Assembly: GCF_004795015.1 (NCBI RefSeq)
Contig: NZ_SSBI01000052.1
Span: 1-59,472, forward strand
DNA length: 59,472 bases
Direction of reading: 5' to 3'
DNA from: Streptomyces sp. A1277
Lineage (GTDB): Bacteria; Actinomycetota; Actinomycetes; Streptomycetales; Streptomycetaceae
Below the pieces are notes generated by a model that had not been told where the DNA came from, ran no database searches, and worked only from the letters and a program-made list of their open reading frames with translations. Shown here piece after piece: positions 15,535 to 25,046 of this stretch; positions within the stretch are counted from its first letter, which is position 1, and every line of letters starts with the position of its first letter. Both the position numbers and the translations under genes were made by a program.

Positions 15535-18399
15535 TCACTCGCCGCGCCCGGTGAAGGCGAGCCGGGCCAGCCGGACGGTGCCGCGCAGGGCGATCCGCAG
15601 GTCGCCGACGCCGGAGGCGTTCAGCCCGGCCCGCAGGGTGCGGTAGTCGTACGGTCCTTCGGTGGCCGGGACCGGGACGGTGACCGTGGTGCCGTCGACG
15701 GTGATCAGGACGGCCCCCTCCCCCGAGGCGGAGACCTCGACGCCGCTCGTACCGGCCGCGAAGTCGCAGCACCGGTAGAGGAGTTCGTTGGCCTCGGCGG
15801 TGGCGGTGACCGCGTCGCCGTCCGTCTTCGCCCGGTCCACGATCTCGGTGGCCAGCTGCTCGTCGTAGTCGGCCGCCTCCAGGCCGCGGGCCAGGACCGG
15901 GCGCGGCCCGGCCGCCTCGCCGTCGACGGTGAGGACCGTGCCGAGCCGGATGTCCGCACTGGAGGCGCCCGCCTGGATCTCGTACGCGCCGGGCTCGACG
16001 GTCCAGCGGCCGTGCGCCACGTCCCAGTGGCCGAGTTCCTCGACCGGCACGGTGAAGGCGACGCGCTCCGCCGCGCCGGGGGCCAGGTGCAGCCGGCGGT
16101 GGCCGGCCAGCTGGCGCAGCGGCCGGGCGACGGACGGGGCGACGGCCCGTACGTAGAGCTGGGCGACCTCGTCGGAGGCGACGGCGCCCGTGTTGGTGAC
16201 GGTGAGCGAGACGCGCAGCAGGTCGCCATCGCGTTCGGCGGTCAGGGCGCTGTAGGTGAAGTCGCCGTACGTGAGTCCGTGGCCGAACGGGTAGAGCGGG
16301 GCGCCCTTGTAGTAGAGGTAGGTCTGCCGCGAGCCGATGATGTCGTAGTCCAGCATCCCGGGCAGTTCCGCGTCGGAGCTGTACCAGGTCTGCGGGAGCC
16401 GGCCGGCCGGGGAGACGTCGCCCGCCAGGACGCGGGCGAGCGCGGTGCCCGCGGCCTGGCCGCCGTGCGCGGTCCACAGCAGCGCGGGCAGTGTGGCGGC
16501 TGCGTCGTTGAGGGCGTACGGGTAGGGGGAGGTGACCGCCAGGACCGTGCGCGGGTTGGCGGCGTGGGCGGCGCGCCAGAGGCGTTCCTGCTGGGCGGGC
16601 AGGGCGAGCGTGGTGCGGTCCTCGGTCTCGCGGCCGTTGATGTGCGGGTCGTTGCCGGCGACCACGATCACGGTGTCGGCCGCGGCGGCGGCGCGGGCGA
16701 CGGCGTCCTCGCCGCGCTCGGTCACCTCGGTCTCGAAGACGGTCCCGGCGGATCCGGAAATTTCTTCGCCGGGGGCGGCAACCTTTACGCCGCCGGCGGC
16801 GACAGAGACATACCCACCCGTTCCGATGTGCAGAAGGCGGTGACCGCCGGCATGGCCTTCCACCGCTTCCCACCGGAAGGTCTCCTGGACGACCCAGCCG
16901 CCCGGCTCGTCCGCGGAGGCGCGTACATAGCCGTCCTCGGCGACGGACAGATAGCGGCCGGCGGGTTCCCGCAGGGTGATGACGCCGTTGCCCCAGTCCA
17001 CGAGCGCCAGCTCGGACGGGGTGTCCGTGCAGGTCAGCGGGGGCAGATCGGTGCGACCGGCGAGCAGCGCCGGGTCCAGGGCGCCCTCCGCGCCGCGCAC
17101 CGCCTCGTCACCGGCGTCCGCCGGGGGGACGTGCAGCCAGCCGTCCGCGCACTTGATCCGGACCAGGTCGGCGCCCTCGGCGTGGACGACGCGGTCGGCG
17201 CCGAAGCGCTCCCGCAGTCCGTCGAGCGGGGTCGAGCGGTGGATGAGGGTGCCGCTGTACCAGTCGAGCTTGCAGGCATCCGCGAGGAGCCCGACGACGG
17301 CGACCGTCTTTCCGGCGGCGGGATCGAGCGGCAGCAGCCCTTCGTTCTTGAGGAGGACGACGGCCTGTTCGGCGGCCTCCAGGGCGAGGGCGCGGTGCTC
17401 CTCGGTGTCGAGGGCCGCGGAGCCCGCGTACGGGTCGAGCGCGGGGTCGAACTCGCCGAGCGCGAAGCGCATGTGGAGCAGGCGCCGGACGGCGGTGTCG
17501 ATGTCGTGCTCGTCGAGCAGTCCGCGTTCCAGGGCGCCCTTGACGCGGCCGGTCATGACCGCGGAGTCCTGGCCGTGGTCGGTGAAGCTGTCGACTCCGG
17601 CGCGCAGAGAGGCGGCCGTCGCCTCCTCATGGGTGTCGAAGTAGTGCTCGCTGTCCACGAGGTTGGTGGGTGCGCCGGCGTCGGAGCAGACGACCAGGGG
17701 CTGGTCCGTCCAGGCACGCAAGTGGCGCGACAGGAGCGGCGAGACGTGGTTGGGGCGCCCGTTGACCAGGTTGTACGCGGGCATCACACCGGCCACCGCG
17801 CCCGCCCGGACGGCGTCGCGGAACGCCTTGAGGTCGTATTCGTGCAGCACCCTGGGGCCCACCGAGGAGGACGAAGTGTCGCGGTCCGTCTCGTTGTTGT
17901 GAGCGAGCCAGTGCTTGAGGACCGGGGCGGTCCGCCAGTAGTGCGGGTGGTCGCCGCGCAGCCCCCGGGTGTAGGCGACCGCGATGGCGGAGGTGAGGCC
18001 GGCGTCCTCGGAGTACCCCTCCTCGCCGCGCCCCCACAGCGGGTGGCGCAGGAGGTTCACGGTGGGGGCCCAGACGTTGAGCCCGACCCGGTCGTCCTGA
18101 GCGCGCTTGGCGCGGACCTCGTTGCCGACCGCCTCGCCGACCCGGCGCACCAGTTCGTCGTTCCAGGTGGCACCGAGCCCCACGGCCTGCGGGAAGACCG
18201 TCGCCTGCCCCATCCAGGCGACGCCGTGCAGGGCCTCCTGGCCGGTGCGGAAGGCGCCGAGCCCGAGCCGGTCGACCGCGGGTGCGAACTGGTGCAGCAT
18301 CGCGATGCGCTCGTCGAGGGTGAGCCGCTGAAGCAGATCGTCGACGCGCTTGGCGAAGGGCAGCTGCGGGTCGCGGAAGGGCTGCGGTTGTTCCGTCAC
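15535..18399 (-). CDS. GH3 beta-glycosidase with an inserted fascin/trefoil-like domain
   Basis: 954 aa. Order: GH3 TIM-barrel (residues 8-300, KHWLAHNNETDRD; nucleophile Asp in VVCSDAGAPTN), GH3 C-terminal domain (VVLLKNEGLLPLD; TDTVIVVAGND), split by an insert at about 470-545 (ITLREPAGRYLSVAEDGYVR, TGGYVSVAAGG) that looks like a fascin-like beta-trefoil. A fibronectin-III-like domain (about 740-810) and a beta-rich tail end it. There is no signal peptide. The likely role is hydrolysis of beta-linked glucose from xyloglucan oligosaccharides after alpha-xylosidase action. GTG 18399 is chosen because AAGGA sits 8 nt upstream. Two LacI-type palindromes lie upstream. Beta-xylosidase activity is an alternative. 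Confidence 0.9.
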   Translation of the reverse strand: MTEQPQPFRDPQLPFAKRVDDLLQRLTLDERIAMLHQFAPAVDRLGLGAFRTGQEALHGVAWMGQATVFPQAVGLGATWNDELVRRVGEAVGNEVRAKRAQDDRVGLNVWAPTVNLLRHPLWGRGEEGYSEDAGLTSAIAVAYTRGLRGDHPHYWRTAPVLKHWLAHNNETDRDTSSSSVGPRVLHEYDLKAFRDAVRAGAVAGVMPAYNLVNGRPNHVSPLLSRHLRAWTDQPLVVCSDAGAPTNLVDSEHYFDTHEEATAASLRAGVDSFTDHGQDSAVMTGRVKGALERGLLDEHDIDTAVRRLLHMRFALGEFDPALDPYAGSAALDTEEHRALALEAAEQAVVLLKNEGLLPLDPAAGKTVAVVGLLADACKLDWYSGTLIHRSTPLDGLRERFGADRVVHAEGADLVRIKCADGWLHVPPADAGDEAVRGAEGALDPALLAGRTDLPPLTCTDTPSELALVDWGNGVITLREPAGRYLSVAEDGYVRASADEPGGWVVQETFRWEAVEGHAGGHRLLHIGTGGYVSVAAGGVKVAAPGEEISGSAGTVFETEVTERGEDAVARAAAAADTVIVVAGNDPHINGRETEDRTTLALPAQQERLWRAAHAANPRTVLAVTSPYPYALNDAAATLPALLWTAHGGQAAGTALARVLAGDVSPAGRLPQTWYSSDAELPGMLDYDIIGSRQTYLYYKGAPLYPFGHGLTYGDFTYSALTAERDGDLLRVSLTVTNTGAVASDEVAQLYVRAVAPSVARPLRQLAGHRRLHLAPGAAERVAFTVPVEELGHWDVAHGRWTVEPGAYEIQAGASSADIRLGTVLTVDGEAAGPRPVLARGLEAADYDEQLATEIVDRAKTDGDAVTATAEANELLYRCCDFAAGTSGVEVSASGEGAVLITVDGTTVTVPVPATEGPYDYRTLRAGLNASGVGDLRIALRGTVRLARLAFTGRGE

Positions 18400-18479
18400 G
18401 TGCGGGTCCTTCTTCAAAGGTGGGAGGTATGGCGGTGTCGGCGCCTCGTGCGAGCCCTCGTGGAGCCTCGGACGATCTT

Positions 18480-18493
18480 TCGAAGCGCTTCGA
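18480..18493. promoter_or_regulatory. LacI-type operator, copy 1
   Basis: TCGAAGCGCTTCGA, a perfect 14-bp palindrome with a central CG, located 80 bp upstream of the GH3 start in the 458-bp gap between the divergent arms. The same core recurs at 18652, 29015 and 29103. Confidence 0.85.
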
Positions 18494-18651
18494 TGCTCAA
18501 CGGCCGACCCCGTACGTGTCAAGGGTTCGGTGCCGACCTGGACGCCCGGCACGGCGTGCGGGCGTCCAGGAAACGGTTCGGAAACGGGTCGGAGGAATCT
18601 GGAAACGAAGTCTTGTGCCGCACAGACCCTTCACTTAACCTCGCTGCAACA

Positions 18652-18665
18652 TCGAAGCGCTTCGA
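18652..18665. promoter_or_regulatory. LacI-type operator, copy 2
   Basis: A second exact TCGAAGCGCTTCGA in the same divergent gap, 192 bp before the binding-protein start, followed at 18670 by a half-site GCTTCGA. The remainder of the gap (18400-18857) contains no gene that I can support. Confidence 0.85.
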
Positions 18666-18857
18666 CGGAGCTTCGATGGGGCGCCCGGCGCCCTTGATTT
18701 CCCGGGACGGCGACACGTTCTGCCGCCTGACTGTTGAACCGCTTCACCTGGGGCCGGTGACACCGGCTCAGCCAGCAACGCTCCACCTCAGACACAGGAA
18801 CCGAACGGCGGTCGCCCCGCCGCGTGTCGTCCTGGTGCGCCTCGAAGGGTTGACGCA

Positions 18858-20531
18858 ATGACGCCGAATTCCTCCCCCTCCTCCACGGCTCCGAGCCGGA
18901 GAAGCTTCCTCGCCACGGGCGCGGTGGCGGCCGTCGCCGTGGCCGGCGGGGTGCCGCTGCTCGCCGCGTGCGGCGGTTCCGGCTCCGGTTCCGGGAGCAA
19001 GGAGGGCACGACCACGGGCAAGGCCCTGAAGAAGGTCGTGCCGAGCTACGCCCCGCTGAACCTGGTCGAGCCCGATGTCGCCGGCGTCAACGGTTCGAGC
19101 CCCGGCTACACCAAGCTCCCGGACCCGCTGGTCGTCTCGGTCAAGTCGGTGCCGGGCAAGGGTTCGGAGTTCCGGGTCATGACCCCGCTGTGGGGCACCG
19201 TCCCGAAGAAGAACAACCCGTACTACACGGCCGTGAACAAGGCGGTCGGCGCGACGCTCGACTTCGACCCGCAGGACGGCAACACCTACCAGGACAAGAT
19301 CGGCGCGGTCCTCGCCGGCTCGGACATCCCGGACGTCATGACCATCCCCGGCTGGAACATGCAGGGGCAGATCCGCAACGCGATCACCGCCAAGTTCGCG
19401 GACCTGTCCCCGTACCTGGCGGGCGACGCCGTCAAGAAGTACCCGAACCTGGCGAACATCCCGACCGGCGCCTGGCAGTACTCGGTCTTCGGCGGCAAGC
19501 TGCGCGGGCTGCCCATGCCGACCCCGATCATCGGCAACGCGATCTTCTACCGCAAGGACCTGATCGGCTCCGGCGCCGTACCGGCGAGCGCGGACGACCT
19601 GCTGGCCTTCGGCAAGGAGTACACCGCCGCCAGGAAGAAGGTGTGGGCCTTCGACGACCTGTGGACCTGCATCCAGAAGATCTTCGGCCTGCTGCCCGAC
19701 GCGCCGCACTACTGGCAGCTGGAGAACGGCAAGCTGGTCCACAAGATCGAGACGAAGGAGTACCGCGAGGCGCTCGCCTTCGCCCGCAAGCTCCACGACG
19801 GCGGCTACGTCCACCCGGACGCCGAGGCCAACAAGGACGCCGACGCCAAGATCCGCTTCACCAGCGGCCACGTGGTCATGTACAACGACGGCACCGGCGG
19901 CTGGAAGGGCATGGTCACCGAACAGGCCGCCGCCAACCCGAAGTTCGACATGCAGGCGCTCGACTTCTTCAGCCAGGACGGCGGCAAGCCGGTGCTGTGG
20001 CAGGACGACCCGGCCGGCATCTTCACCTTCCTCAGCAAGAAGCTGTCCAAGGAGAAGATCGAGGAGTTCCTCGCGATCGCCGACTACGCGGCGGCGCCGT
20101 ACGGCACCGAGGAGTTCATGCTCACCAACTACGGCGTGAAGGGCACCCACTACACGATCAAGGACGGGTCCCCGACCTACACCCCGCAGGGTGTCGAGGA
20201 GGCCCAGCCCTCCACCTTCCTGTTCGTCGCCTCGCCGCCCACCTCCATCGCCTACCCCGACCAGCCGCAGCTGGCCAAGGACTACGCGGGCTGGATGGCG
20301 CGCCAGGCCCCGAACGTCAAGAAGCCCCTCTTCTTCGGCATGCAGGTCGTCGAGCCGCAGCGCTACGCCTCCCTGTACACGCCGTTCGACGACCTCCAGA
20401 AGGACATCCGGCGCGGCCGCAAGAAGGTCAGCGACGTGGACGACGCCGTGAACACCTGGAAGAAGAGCGGCGGCGACAAGCTGCGCGACTGGTACCAGGA
20501 CATTCTCGACAAGAACGGCTCCGGCAACTGA
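18858..20531 (+). CDS. Extracellular sugar-binding lipoprotein of an ABC importer
   Basis: 557 aa. A twin-arginine signal (SRRSFLATGAVAAVAVAGG) is followed by the lipobox LLAACGG, with the lipidated Cys near residue 36. This predicts Tat export and anchoring to the outer face of the membrane. The rest is a family-1-type solute-binding protein of the long LplA-like kind (GSDIPDVMTIPGW; LPMPTPIIGNAIFYRKDLI; FTSGHVVMYNDGTGGWKGM). Substrate by context: xyloglucan oligosaccharides. It is the first gene of a rightward operon controlled by the two palindromes upstream. Confidence 0.92.
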   Translation: MTPNSSPSSTAPSRRSFLATGAVAAVAVAGGVPLLAACGGSGSGSGSKEGTTTGKALKKVVPSYAPLNLVEPDVAGVNGSSPGYTKLPDPLVVSVKSVPGKGSEFRVMTPLWGTVPKKNNPYYTAVNKAVGATLDFDPQDGNTYQDKIGAVLAGSDIPDVMTIPGWNMQGQIRNAITAKFADLSPYLAGDAVKKYPNLANIPTGAWQYSVFGGKLRGLPMPTPIIGNAIFYRKDLIGSGAVPASADDLLAFGKEYTAARKKVWAFDDLWTCIQKIFGLLPDAPHYWQLENGKLVHKIETKEYREALAFARKLHDGGYVHPDAEANKDADAKIRFTSGHVVMYNDGTGGWKGMVTEQAAANPKFDMQALDFFSQDGGKPVLWQDDPAGIFTFLSKKLSKEKIEEFLAIADYAAAPYGTEEFMLTNYGVKGTHYTIKDGSPTYTPQGVEEAQPSTFLFVASPPTSIAYPDQPQLAKDYAGWMARQAPNVKKPLFFGMQVVEPQRYASLYTPFDDLQKDIRRGRKKVSDVDDAVNTWKKSGGDKLRDWYQDILDKNGSGN

Positions 20532-20631
20532 CGCGTACGACGCGCACCGCTCGTACGCACGAGAACGAAAGGGCCGCCGGGCGCACGATGCCCGGCGGCC
20601 GGGGTCAGGAGCACGACATGGGGAGCACACG

Positions 20632-21753
20632 GTGAAGTCACGGGCCACGGTCGCGGCCGCCCCGGACCGCACCGCCGACGGGGCGAACGCCCCGGCCGGC
20701 GGGAGCGGCGTCGGGGACGGTGACGGTGACGGCAGGGAGACGAGCGGCGTTCGCAAGGGCAGAGCCCGGGCGGGCGGCGTCCGCGGATCCCGTACGGACA
20801 AGGGCGGCGGACGGGCGGACTCCGGCCCTCGGGCGGGCGGCATCACCTGGCGTCAGCGGCTGCGGCGCGACCGCACCCTGGTCCTGATGACGATGCCGGC
20901 CATCGCGCTGCTGCTGATCTTCAACTACATCCCGCTGCTCGGGAACATCGTGGCCTTCCAGGACTACGACGTGTACGACCTGGGCATCACCGGCAGCCCC
21001 TTCGTCGGGTTCGACAACTTCACCCGGATCTTCGAGGACTACCGCTTCTGGGAAGTCCTCATCAACACGCTGGTCATCTTCGTCACCCAGCTCGTCCTCT
21101 TCTTTCCCATCCCGATCGCCATCGCCCTGCTGCTCAACACGATCATGAGCACCCGGGTCCGGGCCTGGGTGCAGGCGATCGTCTACCTGCCGCACTTCTT
21201 CTCCTGGGTGCTCGTCGTCACCGTCTTCCAGCAGATGTTCGGCGGCGCGGGGCTGGTCGCCCAGTGGCTGCGCGAACACGGTCACGAGGGTTTCGACCTG
21301 ATGACCAACCCGGGCTTCTTCAAGTTCCTGGTCAGCGCGCAGGCCGTGTGGAAGGACGCCGGCTGGGGCGTGATCGTCTTCCTGGCAGCGCTCGCCGCCG
21401 TCAACACCGATCTGTACGAGGCCGCGGCCGTCGACGGGGCGGGCCGCTGGCGCCGCATGTGGCATGTCACATTGCCTGCGCTGCGTCCGGTCATCGCCCT
21501 GCTGCTCGTCCTGCGGGTGGGCAGCGCGCTCAACCTCGACTTCGAGCAGATCCTGCTCCAGCGCGACCAAGTGGGCGCCGGGGCCTCTGAAATCCTGGAC
21601 ACCTACATCTGGTGGACGGGCATCAAGACCGGCGACTTCGGCTACGCGGCCGCCGCCGGCATCTTCAAGGGACTGTTCAGCGTCGCCATGGTGCTGGGTG
21701 CCAACAAGGTCGCCCACATGCTGGGCGAGCAGGGGGTGTACTCCAAGAAATGA
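20632..21753 (+). CDS. Sugar ABC importer permease, LplB type
   Basis: 373 aa. An unusual 70-residue Gly/Arg-rich hydrophilic N-terminus precedes six membrane segments. The EAA loop, which contacts the ATPase, is DLYEAAAVDGAGRWRRMWHV (about residues 262-281). The GTG start at 20632 has GGGGAG upstream. It partners with the next permease, whose start overlaps its stop by 4 bp. No ATPase gene is present in the locus, so a shared MsiK-type ATPase encoded elsewhere is expected, as is known for many Streptomyces sugar importers. Confidence 0.92.
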   Translation: MKSRATVAAAPDRTADGANAPAGGSGVGDGDGDGRETSGVRKGRARAGGVRGSRTDKGGGRADSGPRAGGITWRQRLRRDRTLVLMTMPAIALLLIFNYIPLLGNIVAFQDYDVYDLGITGSPFVGFDNFTRIFEDYRFWEVLINTLVIFVTQLVLFFPIPIAIALLLNTIMSTRVRAWVQAIVYLPHFFSWVLVVTVFQQMFGGAGLVAQWLREHGHEGFDLMTNPGFFKFLVSAQAVWKDAGWGVIVFLAALAAVNTDLYEAAAVDGAGRWRRMWHVTLPALRPVIALLLVLRVGSALNLDFEQILLQRDQVGAGASEILDTYIWWTGIKTGDFGYAAAAGIFKGLFSVAMVLGANKVAHMLGEQGVYSKK

Positions 21754-22721
21754 CAACTCTCCTGGACCACGAGAAGGACCCGTCAGCCCCCGCGCCCCGT
21801 ACGGAGACTCCGCTCCAGCGCGCCCTGCGCGTCGAACCGCGCCCGGTGTGGGAGGAGGAGCCGACCAAGGCGGGGCTCGCCTTCAAGGGCTTCGGCCTGG
21901 TCGCGATCTGCGCGGTCATCATCGTCCCGATCTGGGTGGTGCTGGTCACCAGCCTCTCCGACACCAAGACCATCAACGACGCGGGCGGCCTGGTCGTCTG
22001 GCCCAAGCACATCACCTTCGTCGCGTACAAGGAGCTGCTGAGCGGGGGCGCGGTGACCCGCGCGGCCGCGGTGAGCGTGGGCCTCACCGTCGTCGGTACG
22101 GCCGTCAGCATGATCGTCTCGATCCTGTGCGCGTACGGGCTGAGCCGCCGCGACTCCTACGCGCACCGCCCGCTGCTGATGACGCTGATGGCGACCATGT
22201 TCTTCGGCGCCGGCCTGATCCCGACGTATCTGCTGGTCACCGGCATCGGCCTGAGCGACAGCTACTGGTCGATGATCCTGCCCAGCGCGATCAGCGTCTT
22301 CAACGTGCTCGTGCTGCGCGGCTTCTTCATGGACACCGCGCCCGAACTCATCGACGCGGCCCGCATCGACGGCGCCGGCGAGTGGCGCATCCTGCTCCAG
22401 ATCATCATGCCGCTGTCGCGTGCGGTGATCGCCGTGATCTCGCTGTTCTACGCGGTCGGCTACTGGAGCCAGTGGTTCAACGCGATGCTCTACATCCAGG
22501 ACAGCGACAAGTACCCGCTCCAGATGATCCTGCGTCAGCTGGTCCTCCAGCACCAGGTGCCGCCGGGCGCCATGGGCGCGGCCGTCAGCAGCGGCCAGAT
22601 CAACAGCCTCGCCGTGCAGATGGCCGTCATGATCCTCGCGCTGATCCCGGTCGCGGTGCTGTCGCCGTTCGTCCAGAAGCACTTCCAGAAGGGCATGCTC
22701 ACCGGCGCCGTGAAGGGCTGA
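21750..22721 (+). CDS. Sugar ABC importer permease, LplC/YtcP type
   Basis: 323 aa. A cytoplasmic N-terminus of about 45 residues is followed by six membrane segments starting at LVAICAVIIVPIWVVLVTSL. The EAA loop is PELIDAARIDGAGEWRILLQ (about residues 200-219). ATG 21750 overlaps the TGA of the first permease. Together with the upstream permease it forms the membrane channel for the oligosaccharides captured by the binding protein. The next 56 bp contain a C/T-rich spacer before the GH74 remnant. Confidence 0.92.
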   Translation: MTTLLDHEKDPSAPAPRTETPLQRALRVEPRPVWEEEPTKAGLAFKGFGLVAICAVIIVPIWVVLVTSLSDTKTINDAGGLVVWPKHITFVAYKELLSGGAVTRAAAVSVGLTVVGTAVSMIVSILCAYGLSRRDSYAHRPLLMTLMATMFFGAGLIPTYLLVTGIGLSDSYWSMILPSAISVFNVLVLRGFFMDTAPELIDAARIDGAGEWRILLQIIMPLSRAVIAVISLFYAVGYWSQWFNAMLYIQDSDKYPLQMILRQLVLQHQVPPGAMGAAVSSGQINSLAVQMAVMILALIPVAVLSPFVQKHFQKGMLTGAVKG

Positions 22722-22777
22722 ACCGCCGCGCTTCTCCCCTCCCCCTTGTCCTTGTCCTTGTCCGGAAGGTGTTCGCC

Positions 22778-23056
22778 ATGCGCGCTTCGTCCGCGTCCAC
22801 GCCCAGCCGCAGAACCGTGCTCGCCACAGCGGCCGTCACCGCTGCCGCCACCGCCCTGCCGGCCGCGGGCACCGCGGCGCTCGCCCCGGCCCACCACCAC
22901 AGCGACAAGCACCGCCCCGACGGCAGACACCAGCCCCACCGCCGGCGCGCCGCGGCGATCGGCGGCACCGGCTTCGTCACCGGGCTGCTGTTCCACCCTG
23001 CGGTGAAGGGCCTGGCCTACGCCGGCCGCGGCATCCAGTACGCACAACCCCAGTAA
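22778..23056 (+). pseudogene. Internally deleted GH74 xyloglucanase remnant
   Basis: 92-aa frame with GGAAGG upstream and ATG at 22778. A Tat-like signal (SRRTVLATAAVTAAA) and His-rich linker lead to IGGTGFVTGLLFHP and KGLAYA, which closely match the first strand of secreted GH74 xyloglucanases (IGGGGFVTGI-FHP, GLAYARTD). The frame then ends GRGIQYAQPQ-stop, resembling the GTNGRGIQYG end of the GH74 catalytic domain. Thus the two ends of a GH74 enzyme of some 750-900 residues appear fused, with the catalytic centre missing. It stays in frame and could yield a small exported peptide without activity. The family match comes from memory of the motifs. Confidence 0.65.
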
Positions 23057-23069
23057 GGAACGAGACGCC

Positions 23070-25046
23070 ATGCCGTCCCTGCGCGACGCGGCCCGCGGCC
23101 GCATCCTCTTCGGAGGCGACTACAACCCCGAGCAGTGGCCCGAGGAGGTGTGGGAGGACGACGTCCGGCTGATGAAGGAGGCCGGCGTCAACTCCGTCAC
23201 CCTCGGCGTCTTCTCCTGGGCGAAGATCGAACCCCGACCCGGCGCCCGGGAGTTCGGCTGGCTGGACCGGTTGATGGACCTGACGCACGCACACGGCATC
23301 GGCGTCGTGCTCGCCACCCCGACCGCGTCCCCGCCGCCCTGGATGGGGGCGCGGCACCCGGAGACCCTGCCGCGCGCGGAGGACGGGTCCATCGTCTGGT
23401 ACGGATCGCGCCAGCAGTTCTGCGCGAGCTCGCCGGTCTACCGGCGCTACGCCGCCGCCCTCACCGAGGACCTCGCCGCCCGGTACGCGGAGCACCCCGC
23501 GCTCACCGTGTGGCACATCAACAACGAGTACTGCACGCACTGCTGGTGCGACGAGACTGCGGTCCACTTCCGCCGCTGGCTGCACAGCCGGTACGAGACG
23601 CTCGACGCGCTCAACGAGGCGTGGGGCACGGCGTTCTGGAGCCAGCGCTACGACTCCTGGACGGAGATCCTGCCGCCGCGCAAGGCGCAGTACATGAAGA
23701 ACCCGACGCAGGTGCTGGACTTCAAACGCTTCACGTCCCACGCGCTGCTGGAGTGCTTCGTCGCCGAGCGGGACATCGTCGCCCGGCACACCCCGGACAT
23801 CCCGGTGACGACGAACTTCATGCCGCTGTGGTCGGGGCAGGACGCCTGGGCGTGGTCGGCCGAGGAGGACATCGTCTCGGTGGACATCTATCCGGACCCC
23901 CGGGACCCGCAGGGCGGGCAGTACAACGCGATGCTCGCCGACATGACGCGTTCGCAGGCGGCCGGCCCGTGGATGCTGATGGAGCAGGCGGCGGGAGCCG
24001 TCAACTGGCGGGGCGTCAACCACCCCAAGCCCGAGGGTCTGAACCGGCTCTGGTCGCTCCAGTCGGTGGCGCGCGGCGCCGATGCCGTGTGCTATTTCCA
24101 GTGGCGCCAGTCCCGGCAGGGCTCGGAGAAGTTCCACTCGGGGATGCTCGGCCACGCCGGTGAGAGCGGCCGCTCCTTCCGGGAGACCAGGAAGCTGGGC
24201 GCCGAACTCGCCAACATCGGCCCGGCGGTGGCCGGCACGGATGTGACCGCCGATGTGGCGGTCCTGCACGACTGGGACGCCTGGTGGGCGGGTGCTCAGG
24301 AGGGCAGCCCCTCCTCACTGCTGGACTACCCCGAGGTGGTGCGGCGCTGGCACCGGGCGCTGTGGGAGAACGGGACCGCGACCCAGTTCGCCCGCCCCGA
24401 CGCCGATCTCCGCCGCTTCAAGGCGGTCGTCCTCCCGCACCTCTACCTGCTCGATGACACGGCGATCGACAACCTCGTGGCGTACGTGGAGGGCGGCGGG
24501 CGGCTGGTGTGCGGTTTCTTCACCGGGATCGCCGACGTGGACGACCGGATCAGGCCGGGCGGGATGGACGTCCGGCTGCGCGAGCTGTTCGGCATCCGCA
24601 CCCTGCACGAGTGGTGGCCGCTGGAGGCGGACGCGACCACGGAGTGCGACGGCTTCCGGTCCACCCTGTGGTCGGAGGAGCTGGAGGCGGCCGAGGACAC
24701 CGAGGTGGTGGCCGCCTACCGCGAGGGCGAGCTCGCCGGGCTGCCCGCGGTGCTGCGCAGGGGCCGGGCGGTGTACGTGTCGACCCTGCCGGAGCCCCCG
24801 GCGCTGCGGAAACTGCTGGGCGACGTGGTCCGGGAGGCCGGGGTGGAACCGGTCCTGCCCGGGCTGCCCGAGGGCGTGGAGGCGGTCCGCCGCGGGGAGT
24901 TGCTCTTCCTGCTCCACCACGGCCGCGAGATGGTCACCGTGACCGTCCCCGGCACCCACGAGGACCTGCTGACCGGGCGGACGGTGAAGGACCGGGTGGC
25001 GCTGGGCCGCTACGGCGTGGTCGTGCTGCGGAGCGCCGCACCATGA
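23070..25046 (+). CDS. GH42 beta-galactosidase
   Basis: 658 aa. Order: TIM barrel (LFGGDYNPEQWP at the N-terminus, acid/base Glu in WHINNEYC, about residue 153, nucleophile Glu in WMLMEQAAG, about residue 305), a trimerisation domain (about 385-590), and a short C-terminal beta domain. Cys residues around CTHCWCDE fit the GH42 metal site. No signal peptide, so it is cytoplasmic. In this locus it would remove beta-1,2-galactose from xyloglucan side chains after fucose is removed. The gene lies 13 bp after the GH74 remnant, and its stop overlaps the start of the GH95 gene (ATGA). Confidence 0.95.
   Translation: MPSLRDAARGRILFGGDYNPEQWPEEVWEDDVRLMKEAGVNSVTLGVFSWAKIEPRPGAREFGWLDRLMDLTHAHGIGVVLATPTASPPPWMGARHPETLPRAEDGSIVWYGSRQQFCASSPVYRRYAAALTEDLAARYAEHPALTVWHINNEYCTHCWCDETAVHFRRWLHSRYETLDALNEAWGTAFWSQRYDSWTEILPPRKAQYMKNPTQVLDFKRFTSHALLECFVAERDIVARHTPDIPVTTNFMPLWSGQDAWAWSAEEDIVSVDIYPDPRDPQGGQYNAMLADMTRSQAAGPWMLMEQAAGAVNWRGVNHPKPEGLNRLWSLQSVARGADAVCYFQWRQSRQGSEKFHSGMLGHAGESGRSFRETRKLGAELANIGPAVAGTDVTADVAVLHDWDAWWAGAQEGSPSSLLDYPEVVRRWHRALWENGTATQFARPDADLRRFKAVVLPHLYLLDDTAIDNLVAYVEGGGRLVCGFFTGIADVDDRIRPGGMDVRLRELFGIRTLHEWWPLEADATTECDGFRSTLWSEELEAAEDTEVVAAYREGELAGLPAVLRRGRAVYVSTLPEPPALRKLLGDVVREAGVEPVLPGLPEGVEAVRRGELLFLLHHGREMVTVTVPGTHEDLLTGRTVKDRVALGRYGVVVLRSAAP

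Noticed and set aside
18400..18857. Small ORFs in the GH3-binding protein gap
   Set aside because: They overlap the operators and promoters and have no ribosome sites or recognisable products.
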